Origin: Oscillospiraceae bacterium
GTDB lineage: Bacteria > Bacillota > Clostridia > Oscillospirales > Acutalibacteraceae
NCBI GenBank assembly: GCA_902792905.1
Contig: CADBBH010000003.1
Coordinates: 1-64,000 of the forward strand
Reading direction: 5' to 3'
DNA length: 64,000 nucleotides
The notes under the pieces were generated by a model that was given only the letters and a program-made list of their open reading frames with translations, was not told the origin of the DNA and did not search any database. Position 1 is the first letter of the stretch. Each line of letters begins with the position of its first letter. The position numbers and the translations under genes were made by a program. Below, piece after piece: positions 7,320-15,004 of the stretch.

Positions 7320-7401
7320 GTCATCCTGAGCGCAGCGAAGGATCTCATTTACAGGCTTTTCGCAGACTTGCGATTCTTCGGCATCCGCCTCAGAATGACA
7401 G
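7320..7401. repeat. Family A palindromic repeat (copy 3)
   Basis: GTCATCCTGAGCGCAGCGAAG at the left and GATTCTTCGGCA...CCTCAGAATGACAG at the right, the same imperfect inverted-repeat ends as at 630-747 and 4781-4848. A partial extra arm (CCATCCTGAC) precedes it at about 7305-7314. It lies directly downstream of the pnp terminator. Confidence 0.75.
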
Positions 7402-7420
7402 GGTTTGGTTTATATGCTTA

Positions 7421-7468
7421 CGTAGGGGCGGATATTATCCGCCCGCCAAAAGGATATGCGGAGCATAA
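7421..7468. repeat. Family B 48-bp repeat, copy 1 (inverted relative to copy 2)
   Basis: The 48 bases are identical, in reverse complement, to 15728-15775. They contain a near-palindrome GGGCGGATATTATCCGCCC and end in TATGCGGAGCATAA. No coding capacity; an exact match over 48 bases 8.3 kb away indicates a mobile or amplified element. Confidence 0.85.
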
Positions 7469-7575
7469 TATAATCAAACAAATCCGCTTGTGGCCCTCTC
7501 CGAGAACGGAGAGGGTGGCTTGCGAGTAAAACGAGCAAGACGGGTGTGGCGAATACAATGCTATGCGGAGCATAA
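7455..7575. repeat. Family C element bounded by 14-bp direct repeats
   Basis: TATGCGGAGCATAA occurs at 7455-7468 and again at 7562-7575. Between them is a block with the short palindrome CCCTCTCCGAGAACGGAGAGGG (7495-7516 region) followed by a GTGGC...GGTGTGGC segment. The direct repeats look like a target duplication or a shared end sequence with family B. The interval 7402-7588 holds these repeats and no supportable gene. Confidence 0.55.
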
Positions 7576-7588
7576 ACCGTATTCTTTC

Positions 7589-7617
7589 TTGACAATTCAC
7601 CCTTTAAGTAGTATTTT
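7589..7617 (+). promoter_or_regulatory. Probable promoter of the lipoprotein gene at 7654
   Basis: TTGACA (7589-7594) followed after 17 bp by TATTTT (7612-7617). A better TATAAT (7623-7628) lies nearby but at the wrong spacing for this -35. Confidence 0.5.
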
Positions 7618-7653
7618 TTATATATAATATACAGTGTATTCACGGAGGGAACC

Positions 7654-8568
7654 ATGAAAAAAATTATTGCGATAATTATGGCTGTTTCAATGCTTCTCGC
7701 GCTCGCGGCTTGCGGAGCGAAGCAGGAGGATGAAACCACCACCGGCACAACAGCCGAAACCACTACCGAAATCACCGAATCCGAGACCGAGGCAACAAGC
7801 GGCGAGGATAAGACCGAAGAGGCCGACGTCACCGCAGAGAGCACCGACGAATCCGAGGAATCGACCGAAGAGGGCGAAAAGAAAAAGCCCGAAACCAAGG
7901 CTGAGATTCTCGCGGTATATGCCGAAGTTATGAATAAAGTCAAAAAAGACGCCCCCGGCTTCACAAAGGTTGAATACCAGGAGCTTCCCGAAGAGGGCAG
8001 AGTCATCACCAGCGGCAAAACCCTGCTGAGCGCGGGTCTGAGCGTTGCGAGCAACTTCATGACCTCAAAAGAGGATGCCGAGAAGAAGCCCGACGTCTAT
8101 CCCAAGGGCAACGATATGAACGATTTCCCGATCAGGAACACCCCGAAGGGCTGTATGCTCGAGGATCCCGATTTCCTCAAGGTTGCAAAATATGAGGAAC
8201 TCCCGAACGGCAACGTCAGGATTACGCTCGTCACCGGAACCGAGAAGAATCCCGAGCCCGCGGCTCACGGCGCATCCACCGCGCCGAGCAAGACCGGCGG
8301 AATCATCACCCCGATTTCAAAGAAGGAAATCGATGAGAAACTCAACGGCGGCATAGTTTCCGCAGTATTCAAGGATGTCAACTACTCGCTCACCTTCCAC
8401 GACTGCGAGAGCGTTCTCACCTTCAACCCCGAGAACAATCATGTCGTTTCGCTGACGCAGACCACCCGCGTCTCGATTTCCGGCTCCGGCAAATCCCTCG
8501 GCGCCACCCTCGCCATCGGCAACCAGGATTTCGTCAACCATAAGATAATTACGGATATTAAGTATTAA
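7654..8568 (+). CDS. Secreted lipoprotein with Thr/Glu-rich linker, unknown function
   Basis: 304 residues. A type II signal peptide (MKKIIAIIMAVSMLLALAAC) puts the lipid-modified Cys at residue 20. Residues about 22-85 are a low-complexity Thr/Glu/Ser linker of the kind that spaces a domain away from the membrane. The remaining about 220 residues start KAEILAVYAEVMNKVKKDAPGF and contain beta-rich segments near NGNVRITLVTG and VSLTQTTRVSISG. No named domain was recognised. GGAGGGA stands 4-5 bases before the ATG. It is monocistronic between a promoter and a strong terminator. Confidence 0.85.
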   Translation: MKKIIAIIMAVSMLLALAACGAKQEDETTTGTTAETTTEITESETEATSGEDKTEEADVTAESTDESEESTEEGEKKKPETKAEILAVYAEVMNKVKKDAPGFTKVEYQELPEEGRVITSGKTLLSAGLSVASNFMTSKEDAEKKPDVYPKGNDMNDFPIRNTPKGCMLEDPDFLKVAKYEELPNGNVRITLVTGTEKNPEPAAHGASTAPSKTGGIITPISKKEIDEKLNGGIVSAVFKDVNYSLTFHDCESVLTFNPENNHVVSLTQTTRVSISGSGKSLGATLAIGNQDFVNHKIITDIKY

Positions 8569-8573
8569 AAAAC

Positions 8574-8600
8574 AAAGGCAGGAGTTAATCCTGCCTTTTT
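8574..8600. terminator. Bidirectional terminator between convergent genes
   Basis: AAAGGCAGGA (8574-8583) pairs with TCCTGCCTTT (8589-8598) across a 5-base loop, with A and T runs on both sides. It serves the plus-strand lipoprotein and the minus-strand gene ending at 8606. Confidence 0.85.
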
Positions 8601-8605
8601 ATTAT

Positions 8606-9013
8606 TTATGGATGGCATATTCCGCAGGGAGTGTATCCCTTATCGATTACATCCTGCCTCGACCCTGTGAATTCCTGCTTATTCTTTTCCTTCATATCTT
8701 TAACACCACGACAAGAAGGATAATGGAATTTCATCGTATTTTTATTAAGAATATAGTGCCTTTCAGATTCTGCCGTTGATTGTTTAACCGTTTTTGACTC
8801 TGTTGTTGTAGCCTTAGTAGTGGTAATTGTAGTTTTTTCCTCAGTCGTTTCTTTTATTGATTCTTCATCTGAATTTGTAATTATGCGTTCTTCAAAAGTG
8901 GTTGTTTCATAATCAGGCTTATCTTCTGAATCATTAAACGCCCCTGAAATTCCGAGCACAGCAGCAATAATTACTATCACAGCCGCAATTATGCCTTTTT
9001 TGCTCTTTTTCAT
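8606..9013 (-). CDS. Small membrane-anchored protein with C-terminal Ada-like zinc-binding domain
   Basis: 135 residues: one N-terminal transmembrane or signal-anchor helix (about 7-26), a Thr/Glu/Lys-rich linker (about 30-85), and a 48-residue C-terminal domain (YILNKNTMKFHYPSC...GYTPCGICHP). The Cys/His spacing (F-H-x-P-x-C, then GY-x-PC-x-x-C) is that of the small Ada-type metal-binding domain often found at the end of secreted nucleases or alone in Firmicutes. It probably faces outside the cell; the role is unknown. AAGGAG precedes the ATG by 8 bases. It follows the tiny basic protein by 12 bases. Confidence 0.75.
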   Translation of the reverse strand: MKKSKKGIIAAVIVIIAAVLGISGAFNDSEDKPDYETTTFEERIITNSDEESIKETTEEKTTITTTKATTTESKTVKQSTAESERHYILNKNTMKFHYPSCRGVKDMKEKNKQEFTGSRQDVIDKGYTPCGICHP

Positions 9014-9025
9014 TGTTTATTCTCC

Positions 9026-9244
9026 TTATCTCTTTTTGCGCTTTTTCTTAAAAATATCAAATATAGAAAATGTTGTTTTATTATAAATCTTATTATAAGC
9101 CGCTTTCTTAGGATTTTTTATCCATCCTGTGCCCTTTTTTCCGTAAAAGGGGACAAGTTGCTTTTTTATTTTCCTTTTAACTTTCCCCGTTGTCCTCGCT
9201 TTGATTGACCTCTTTACAGATGGTTTCCTCATTCCGACTTTCAT
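9026..9244 (-). CDS. Tiny highly basic protein overlapping the K+ channel gene, unknown function
   Basis: 72 residues, extremely rich in Lys/Arg, with a conserved-looking core YGKKGTGWIKNPKKAAYNKI and a KKKRKKR end. ATG at 9242-9244 is preferred because an AAAAGGAG site lies 7 bases upstream; a longer reading from 9274 has none. It begins 68 bases before the K+ channel stop codon, in another frame on the same strand. Proteins with a GWI-P-KA-YNK-YNKTTF core are known to me as short hypothetical genes in clostridial genomes and prophages; no function is established. The charge suggests nucleic-acid or phospholipid binding. Confidence 0.65.
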   Translation of the reverse strand: MKVGMRKPSVKRSIKARTTGKVKRKIKKQLVPFYGKKGTGWIKNPKKAAYNKIYNKTTFSIFDIFKKKRKKR

Positions 9245-9974
9245 TTTCAGTCTCCTTTTTTGTCTCTTTATCACTTAACGCTTCCATAAAACCAGCGGTG
9301 ATTATACCGGCTGGGAGTGCAACAATTGCAATGCCGAAAACAGAAGATATCATTGTTACAATACGGCCGATTGTAGAAGTCGGATAAATGTCGCCATAAC
9401 CTACAGTGGTAAGAGAAACAGTAGCCCAATAGACAGCATCGAAGAAATTATTAAATGACTCCGGTTCGACGTTAAAAACAAGCAGTGCGGAGAATAAAAC
9501 ATATCCGACTGCCAATCCTGCAACAGTGCCAAGGGTTTTGGCCTGAGATTTGAAGACATCCAATATCAAGTTGATGCTTTTTGAATATCGGATAACTTTA
9601 AAAGCACGAAATGCTTTAAATGTTCTTAATAACCTGAAAATTTTCAGCAATCTGAAGCCTTTGCTTAAAAAATTCAAAGACGGGAGAATTGTTATTAAAT
9701 CAATTATAGCCATAGGAGTAAAAGGGTAAATGAAAAATGATTTTACTCCTTTTTTCAGTTTTAAATCGGCGGTGAAAACTCTTAATACATAATCAATTAT
9801 AAAAATGGAAACCGTTACTTTGTCAATTATTTCAAAGGCCAGATATTGTTTATGAAAAGCAAGGGGTATTATACTCAAAAGTATTACGGCCATCATAAAC
9901 CAGTCGTAATAATCAAAAGTATTGTTTTGCTCGTCACTTCCGATTTCAATGAGATTAAAAAGTTTTTTTCTCAT
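9177..9974 (-). CDS. Voltage-gated potassium channel, six-helix (Kv/KvAP-like)
   Basis: 265 residues. Four voltage-sensor helices are visible, with S4 at about 107-132 carrying regularly spaced Arg/Lys (FRLLKIFRLLRTFKAFRAFK). The pore helices S5/S6 flank the selectivity filter TTVGYGD (189-195). The C-terminal 35 residues are acidic and probably cytoplasmic. The ATG at 9972-9974 has GGGGAG 8 bases upstream; an in-frame start further out lacks one. It forms a tetrameric K+ channel in the cytoplasmic membrane. Overlaps the next gene by 68 bases, an unusually long same-strand overlap. Confidence 0.92.
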   Translation of the reverse strand: MRKKLFNLIEIGSDEQNNTFDYYDWFMMAVILLSIIPLAFHKQYLAFEIIDKVTVSIFIIDYVLRVFTADLKLKKGVKSFFIYPFTPMAIIDLITILPSLNFLSKGFRLLKIFRLLRTFKAFRAFKVIRYSKSINLILDVFKSQAKTLGTVAGLAVGYVLFSALLVFNVEPESFNNFFDAVYWATVSLTTVGYGDIYPTSTIGRIVTMISSVFGIAIVALPAGIITAGFMEALSDKETKKETENESRNEETICKEVNQSEDNGES

Positions 9975-10047
9975 ATCTATTGCTCCCCAAAAAGCTCGTC
10001 CCATTCTCTGCGACACAAATTTTAACCTCTACATTTAGAGAGTATCC

Positions 10048-10743
10048 TTACTTCGTTATAACCTCGCCGGTAATCGTATTGATTATCGCCTGATAGACGG
10101 CGACCATTGAGGAGGAGATGAACTTATCGAGATGCATCGAGCCGAAGAACCAGCGTCGGTAGGTGCAGGCGGTTGAAAGCTCGTCGAGGTAGGTGTTGAG
10201 GCCGTTGACGGCGACCTTTTCCTCATCCTTGAGCGAGAGGAATGTCTTGACCTTCACCGGGGGCTCGTGGGTGATGATATAGTCAATCTTGCAGTCGAGC
10301 TCCTCGAGGCGTTTTGCGCCCTCAACCATCTCATCGCGGCTCGGGAATTCATCCTTCGACCAGGCGTTTGCCTCGAATCTGATATCTATATCGGGGCTCT
10401 CGCCGCCGCCCATGGTGAAATAGCTTATATTATCGATTTTATAAATCTGACCTCTCATCAGGTGGAAAATATTGCCGGCGACTCTGTGAACCTTGCCGCC
10501 CTGCCAGTCGATAACGGGCAGGGAATTGAGAATTTCAAAATTCTCGTGGGTGCCGTCAACGAAGCAGATGTCATATTTTTTGGATGCAAGCTTTTTGAGA
10601 TTCTTCTGTTCCTGCTTGCTGTTATCCCAGAGGAAGCCGAAATCGCCGCAGACTATAAGCACATCGCCCTTCTTGAGCTGCCTGAGCGCGGGATCGGAGA
10701 AGCGGCTTATATCGCCGTGCATATCACCGGTTACATATACCAT
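10048..10743 (-). CDS. Calcineurin-like metallophosphoesterase
   Basis: 231 residues with the metal-binding blocks of the family: GDMHGD (6-11), GDFG (33-36), a GTHEN version of GNHE (64-68), ITHEPP and a terminal GSMHLD in place of GHxH. Two-metal phosphoesterase; the substrate cannot be told. The two deviations (GTHE, GSMH) keep the metal-binding His residues. AAGGGGGAA lies before the ATG. It closes a long minus-strand run of genes from lepB downward, 17 bases after the exporter gene. Confidence 0.85.
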   Translation of the reverse strand: MVYVTGDMHGDISRFSDPALRQLKKGDVLIVCGDFGFLWDNSKQEQKNLKKLASKKYDICFVDGTHENFEILNSLPVIDWQGGKVHRVAGNIFHLMRGQIYKIDNISYFTMGGGESPDIDIRFEANAWSKDEFPSRDEMVEGAKRLEELDCKIDYIITHEPPVKVKTFLSLKDEEKVAVNGLNTYLDELSTACTYRRWFFGSMHLDKFISSSMVAVYQAIINTITGEVITK

Positions 10744-10760
10744 TTTTGTTCCCCCTTAAT

Positions 10761-11267
10761 TTACCGGCCTATAATCGCTCCGAGCAGGCCGTATGAGATT
10801 ATTGACATAATCAAATCCGCGATGAAGACGCCGAGCGCAATTATCGGCAGGGATTTCTTGATTCTTATATCGAGCAGGGCGGCGAGCAGAGCGCCGGTCC
10901 AGCCGCCCGTGCCGGGCAGAGGAATCGCGACGAACATCAGCAGACCCCACTGCTTGTATTTCAGGACTTTATCGCGCTTTTTCATCGAGCGCATCTCGAT
11001 TTTGTCGACCAGCGCGCCGAGCTTCTCGGATTTGCGCAGGAATCTGAAAATTCTGCGGATGAAGAGCAGGATGAACGGTATCGGCAGGATGTTGCCGAGA
11101 TAGCAGATTACGAATGCCTTCACAAGCCCCACGCCGAGAAGCTTCGCGGCAATCATTCCGCCCCTGAGTTCGAGAATCGGAAGAAGGGAGATAAAGAATA
11201 TAATCAGTTCGGCGGGCACCTTTCCCTGAAAAGCGCCCACGAGATAATTCGTTATGCTCTCTGTCAA
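10761..11267 (-). CDS. Small multidrug-export-like membrane protein (COG2426/PF06695 type)
   Basis: 168 residues with four or five membrane helices and the family signature ELRGGMIAAKLLG near residue 33-45, a basic cytoplasmic loop (RSMKKRDKVLKYKQWG), and a P-L-P-G-T-GGWTGALLAALL segment. Family members are annotated as putative small multidrug exporters, but experimental support is thin. The start used is TTG at 11267, preceded by GGCGGTG; no better in-frame start is near, so the exact N terminus is uncertain. Confidence 0.8.
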   Translation of the reverse strand: MTESITNYLVGAFQGKVPAELIIFFISLLPILELRGGMIAAKLLGVGLVKAFVICYLGNILPIPFILLFIRRIFRFLRKSEKLGALVDKIEMRSMKKRDKVLKYKQWGLLMFVAIPLPGTGGWTGALLAALLDIRIKKSLPIIALGVFIADLIMSIISYGLLGAIIGR

Positions 11268-11301
11268 TCCGGTTCACCGCCCTTTCTGCTCTGCGGGTAT
11301 A

Positions 11302-11655
11302 TCAAAAAGCGTTCGCAATATAGTTGAGTCTGACAAGCTTTGAATCTTTATCGAGCCAGACCTCGCTGACATCGAAGCGCGTGGCGTTGCCGAGCTTTGA
11401 ATACGAAACGAAGCTGTCGGCAGTCATCCTCATTTTATTCTGCTTCTCTTCGTCGACCGCCTCCATCGGGCGGTTTTCTGTGTTTTCCGCCCTGGTCTTG
11501 ACCTCAACGAAGCAGAGCACATCATCCTTCATCGCGATAAGGTCGATTTCGCCGAAGCGGCAGGTATAGTTTGAGGTTATGATTTTATAGCCGTTATCCC
11601 TTAGGTATCTGGCGGTGAAAAGCTCGCCCCAGACGCCGGGTTTATTCTTTATCAT
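11302..11655 (-). CDS. yraN: YraN/UPF0102 family endonuclease-like protein
   Basis: 117 residues of the restriction-endonuclease-like fold: WGELFTARYL (helix with the conserved GE), then NYTCRFGEIDLIA and VEVKTR, giving the catalytic E...D...E-x-K. The family is conserved next to rnhB, as here; its function is a predicted nuclease. The ATG at 11653-11655 lies one base after the rnhB stop, which suggests translational coupling. Confidence 0.92.
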   Translation of the reverse strand: MIKNKPGVWGELFTARYLRDNGYKIITSNYTCRFGEIDLIAMKDDVLCFVEVKTRAENTENRPMEAVDEEKQNKMRMTADSFVSYSKLGNATRFDVSEVWLDKDSKLVRLNYIANAF

Positions 11656-11656
11656 A

Positions 11657-12256
11657 TTATTTCTCGCTTAAATTCTTGAGAAATGACAGGCGGTGATGCT
11701 CGGAAACTCCGTATTTTTTAATCATTTCATAGTGGAGCGCTGTGCCGTAGCCCTTGTGCTTCGCGAACTGATATTCCGGCAGCTGCCTGTCAAGCTCGTA
11801 CATATATCTGTCCCTGCTGACCTTCGCGAGAATCGATGCCGCGGCAATTGACGGGCTCTTCGCGTCGCCCTTGATTACCGTTTCACCGGGTATGGCTAGC
11901 GGCGGCATACGGTTGCCGTCAACGAGCGCGTAATCCGCCGGTATTCCGAGACCTTCAACCGCGCGCTTCATCGCGAGGAAAGTCGCCTGCAGGATGTTTA
12001 TTTCGTCGATTTCCCTTGCGGAGGCCGTACCTACGGAATAAGCGAGCGCCTTATCTTTTATGATATCAAAGAGGGCTTCCCTCTTCTTTTCGGTGAGCTT
12101 CTTGGAGTCGTTGAGTCCTTCTATTTCAAGGCCTTCGGGCAGGATGACCGCGGCGGCATAGACGGGACCCGCGAGAGGGCCTCTGCCCGCCTCGTCAATT
12201 CCGCAGATAAGCTTATATCCCTTTTCCTTTGCAGATATTTCAAATGAATAATCCAT
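11657..12256 (-). CDS. rnhB: Ribonuclease HII
   Basis: 199 residues with the RNase HII hallmarks ICGIDEAGRGPLAGPV (catalytic DE), LNDSKKLTEKKRE, a VDGN acidic site and DAKSPSIAAASILAKV(S)RD. It nicks RNA in RNA:DNA hybrids and at single ribonucleotides misincorporated in DNA. ATG at 12256 with a GAGGTAAC site that overlaps the capA-like stop. Part of the rplS-lepB-ylqF-rnhB-yraN neighbourhood typical of Firmicutes. Confidence 0.96.
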   Translation of the reverse strand: MDYSFEISAKEKGYKLICGIDEAGRGPLAGPVYAAAVILPEGLEIEGLNDSKKLTEKKREALFDIIKDKALAYSVGTASAREIDEINILQATFLAMKRAVEGLGIPADYALVDGNRMPPLAIPGETVIKGDAKSPSIAAASILAKVSRDRYMYELDRQLPEYQFAKHKGYGTALHYEMIKKYGVSEHHRLSFLKNLSEK

Positions 12257-12258
12257 AG

Positions 12259-13410
12259 TTACCTCAGGAATTTGCCGTCGATTCTGTCGCTGAGAAGCTT
12301 TTTGAGATATCTCAGGCCGAAATCGGGCGTGTTTTCGCGGCTGACTGCGTGGACATTCGCGAGCTCGTTTGTGTATTCATCGAGCATATAGAGACGCACA
12401 TTCGACATATCCATTCCGTAGTGTGTTACAACGCCGCGCATACGGATATTCTCGAGCGTGACAGAGTTTGTTCCCGTATTTCTTACCAGCTCGAAACTCA
12501 GCAGACCTCCGAGTAGCTGCTCGCCCTTCTCGGCGGGGTAGGAGAAATTGCCGAGAGAATAGGCGACGAGCGTGGTCGAGCCGTCGGTATTGTCGATTAT
12601 TTCCATTTCCTGAAGCTCGTGCGGATTCGTGCCGATAACTGCGTCCGCTCCCCATTCGGCGAGCTTTTTCGCCATAGCTCTCTGCTCCGGAGTGACGTCT
12701 TTGCCGTAGTCATTGCCCCAGTGAGGGCAGACTATAACGAAATCCGCCTCCTGCTTCGCGGTTGAGACCGCGTCGTAAATCATCGATTCGTCCGCGGATG
12801 AGCAGAGATATGCCGGGGAATCCTCGGGAAGAGACTTGTCGCCGACGGGGTCGGTAAACGCGACGAAGCCGATTTTTATTCCCTTGACCGTGCGGTAAAC
12901 GGGCTGCGATGCATCCGCTCTGTCCGCGACCGCTCCGATTACGCTGAGCTTTTCGGTGTTTTTAAGAAAATCAATTGTATTCAGCAGACCCTGCTCGCCG
13001 TAGTCGAGGGCGTGGTTGGTCGCGATGTTCATTACGTTGAAGCCGATGCGCCTGAGCTCATCCGCCACTTGATAAGGGGCGTTGAAGAGCGGGTAGCTGC
13101 CCGAAACGGGATGCTCGGATGAAATCACGCTCTCCTGAGTGATGATTGCGGCGTCGGCCTCGGCGAGCGTGTCGGCTATGTTTTCGTAAAGCGGGTCGAA
13201 GCTGTATCCGCCCGCGACATTGCCGGCCGCCGCCTGGGATATGATTTTATCGGTTATGACGTTGTTGCCCGCCGCCATTATGACAGCGCGGTCAAACACT
13301 CCGTTTTTGCCGTTTTTATTTGACGTATCCCTCGTGAAGAAGATAACCCCGAGGCAGATTATGTCAAGAAAAAGCACCGCGGCGAGAAAAATCGCAAGCA
13401 CTTTGCGCAC
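12259..13410 (-). CDS. CapA-family protein (poly-gamma-glutamate/capsule synthesis type metallophosphoesterase fold)
   Basis: About 383 residues with an N-terminal membrane anchor (residues 1-28). The body has the CapA pattern: MAAGNNV near the start, an EADAAIITQES-like strand, NIATNHALDYGEQGL (conserved N-H-D-G), VGFVAFTDP, VCPHWGNDYG and a GTNPHELQEMEI block. Family members act outside the membrane in capsule or poly-gamma-glutamate assembly or modification; the substrate here is unknown. The GTG at 13410 fits AAGGA spacing better than the GTG at 13419, which directly abuts the site. Embedded between ylqF and rnhB, an insertion into the usual order. Confidence 0.85.
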   Translation of the reverse strand: MRKVLAIFLAAVLFLDIICLGVIFFTRDTSNKNGKNGVFDRAVIMAAGNNVITDKIISQAAAGNVAGGYSFDPLYENIADTLAEADAAIITQESVISSEHPVSGSYPLFNAPYQVADELRRIGFNVMNIATNHALDYGEQGLLNTIDFLKNTEKLSVIGAVADRADASQPVYRTVKGIKIGFVAFTDPVGDKSLPEDSPAYLCSSADESMIYDAVSTAKQEADFVIVCPHWGNDYGKDVTPEQRAMAKKLAEWGADAVIGTNPHELQEMEIIDNTDGSTTLVAYSLGNFSYPAEKGEQLLGGLLSFELVRNTGTNSVTLENIRMRGVVTHYGMDMSNVRLYMLDEYTNELANVHAVSRENTPDFGLRYLKKLLSDRIDGKFLR

Positions 13411-13428
13411 CGGAGTCACTTCCTTTCT

Positions 13429-14280
13429 TTAATCCAATGTAATTTTTCCGAGTCTGCCCTCCCTGAATTCATCGAGAAGCATAACGGCGCACCTTTCCGT
13501 ATCGTATTCGCCGCCGCGCAGGAGAAATCCTCGCTTCTTCGCGATGAGCTCAAGCAGTTCATAGGGCTCGAGATTTTCAAAGTCTTCTATTTTATATCTT
13601 TCTGCGAGATTTGCAGGGTAGCGTTCCTGCATGAATCTGAGCAGGCGCACCGCAATCTCCTGAATATCGAGAATTTCATCCTTGACCGAGCCGATGAACG
13701 AGAGCTTGAAGCCGACCTCGGGATCCTCGAATTTCGGCCATAAAACGCCCGGGGTATCGAGCAGCTCTATGCCCTGGCCTATCGAAAACCACTGGTTTCC
13801 GCGCGTGACGCCGGGCTTGTCGGCGACCTTCGCCCTGTTTTTGCCCGCCATCCTGTTAATAAAAGAGGATTTGCCCGTATTCGGTATTCCGACCACCATT
13901 ACGCGCAGGGTCTTTCCGCCCATTCCTCTGTCAATATTCGCCTGAATTTTATCCCTGAGCACCTCGCGGACCGAGCTCTGAAATTTCTGCAGCCCTTTTC
14001 CGCTGCGGCAGTCAACCGGCAGAGCGGTTATGCCCTGCGAGGCAAAATCCCTGATTCTCCCGGCGGTCGCCTCGTCATCCGCCAGATCGCATTTATTCAG
14101 CAGAATTATCCTCGGCTTATTGCCGACTATCACGTCAATCTCGGGATTCCTGCTGCTCTCGGGCAGGCGCGCGTCAACTATTTCGCAGACCGCGTCAACC
14201 AGCGGCAGGCTCTCTTTGATAAGCCGCCGTGTTTTCGCCATATGGCCGGGAAACCACTGAACCGTCATTTTTTCGTTCAT
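13429..14280 (-). CDS. rbgA: Ribosome biogenesis GTPase YlqF/RbgA
   Basis: 283 residues with the circularly permuted GTPase order of the YlqF group: G4 NKCD first, then G1 (GIPNTGKSSFINRM), then G3 (DTPGV). It starts MNEKMTVQWFPGHMAKTRR, the family's WFPGHMxKxxR motif. It matures the 50S subunit. ATG at 14280 lies one base after the lepB stop; longer readings run back into lepB and are rejected. The second Met (MTVQ) is a possible alternative. Confidence 0.95.
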   Translation of the reverse strand: MNEKMTVQWFPGHMAKTRRLIKESLPLVDAVCEIVDARLPESSRNPEIDVIVGNKPRIILLNKCDLADDEATAGRIRDFASQGITALPVDCRSGKGLQKFQSSVREVLRDKIQANIDRGMGGKTLRVMVVGIPNTGKSSFINRMAGKNRAKVADKPGVTRGNQWFSIGQGIELLDTPGVLWPKFEDPEVGFKLSFIGSVKDEILDIQEIAVRLLRFMQERYPANLAERYKIEDFENLEPYELLELIAKKRGFLLRGGEYDTERCAVMLLDEFREGRLGKITLD

Positions 14281-14281
14281 A

Positions 14282-15004
14282 TCAATATTTTTCCAGCTTG
14301 AATTTGCCGAGCGGGGCGATTCTGAAAAGCGCCTTGCCCATGACATATTCCTCTCTGATAAGTCCGACTCTGTAATCGCGGGAGTCGGTAGAATTGTTTC
14401 TGTTGTCGCCCATTACGAAAATATATCCCTCGGGAACGGTCACGGGCGCGGTGAAGGATTCCCTCTCGTGTGTGCGGTTTTCTTCGATAATATACGGCTC
14501 GACGAGTTCCTTGCCGTCAATGGTTACTATACCCTTTTCGAAATCGATATCGACGGTCTGGCCCTCGGTCGCGATAACTCTCTTGACAAGGGTGGATTCG
14601 ACATAGCTGTAGGCCGAAGGCTGGCAGGTAACGACTATATCGCCGCATTCCGGCTTGATGACAAACGCCGAAAGAATGAGACGGTCACCGTCGTGAAGGG
14701 TCGGGAACATTGAATCGCCGCTGACGCCGACGGTCCTGAAAAGGAACAGGAACGAGACGGCGACTATGATTGCCGCGGAGGCGACTATCGAAACGATATC
14801 GAAAAATCCCGAAAGCGGCGAGGATTTCTTTTCCGGAGTTTCCTCCTTCTCCTCTTCGCCGGCGAGAATTTCCCTCGCGTTCTCAATCATTTCATCGGTT
14901 TCGGTATCGGCGGTGATTTCGGTTGCATCTTTATTTTCGTCAGGTGTTTCGGGCGTTTCATCCTCGCGGATTCCCTCTGCCTGATTCATTTCAAATTCGT
15001 CCAT
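14282..15004 (-). CDS. lepB: Signal peptidase I with acidic N-terminal extension
   Basis: 240 residues. Residues 1-60 are a very acidic, probably disordered cytoplasmic extension. One membrane helix spans about 66-90. The catalytic Ser98 sits in GVSGDSMFPTL and Lys141 in TLVKRVIATEGQ; the GDNRNNSTDSRDYR box follows. It removes signal peptides from exported proteins. Start ATG shares its A with the stop of the upstream copy (TAATG), with GGGAGGG ahead. The extension distinguishes it from the upstream paralogue and from most single-helix Firmicutes SipS-type enzymes. Confidence 0.95.
   Translation of the reverse strand: MDEFEMNQAEGIREDETPETPDENKDATEITADTETDEMIENAREILAGEEEKEETPEKKSSPLSGFFDIVSIVASAAIIVAVSFLFLFRTVGVSGDSMFPTLHDGDRLILSAFVIKPECGDIVVTCQPSAYSYVESTLVKRVIATEGQTVDIDFEKGIVTIDGKELVEPYIIEENRTHERESFTAPVTVPEGYIFVMGDNRNNSTDSRDYRVGLIREEYVMGKALFRIAPLGKFKLEKY

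Noticed and set aside
7410..8060. A minus-strand frame of 216 codons rich in Ser/Val opposite the first lipoprotein
   Set aside because: It mirrors the Thr/Glu linker of the plus-strand lipoprotein and reads through the family B and C repeats.
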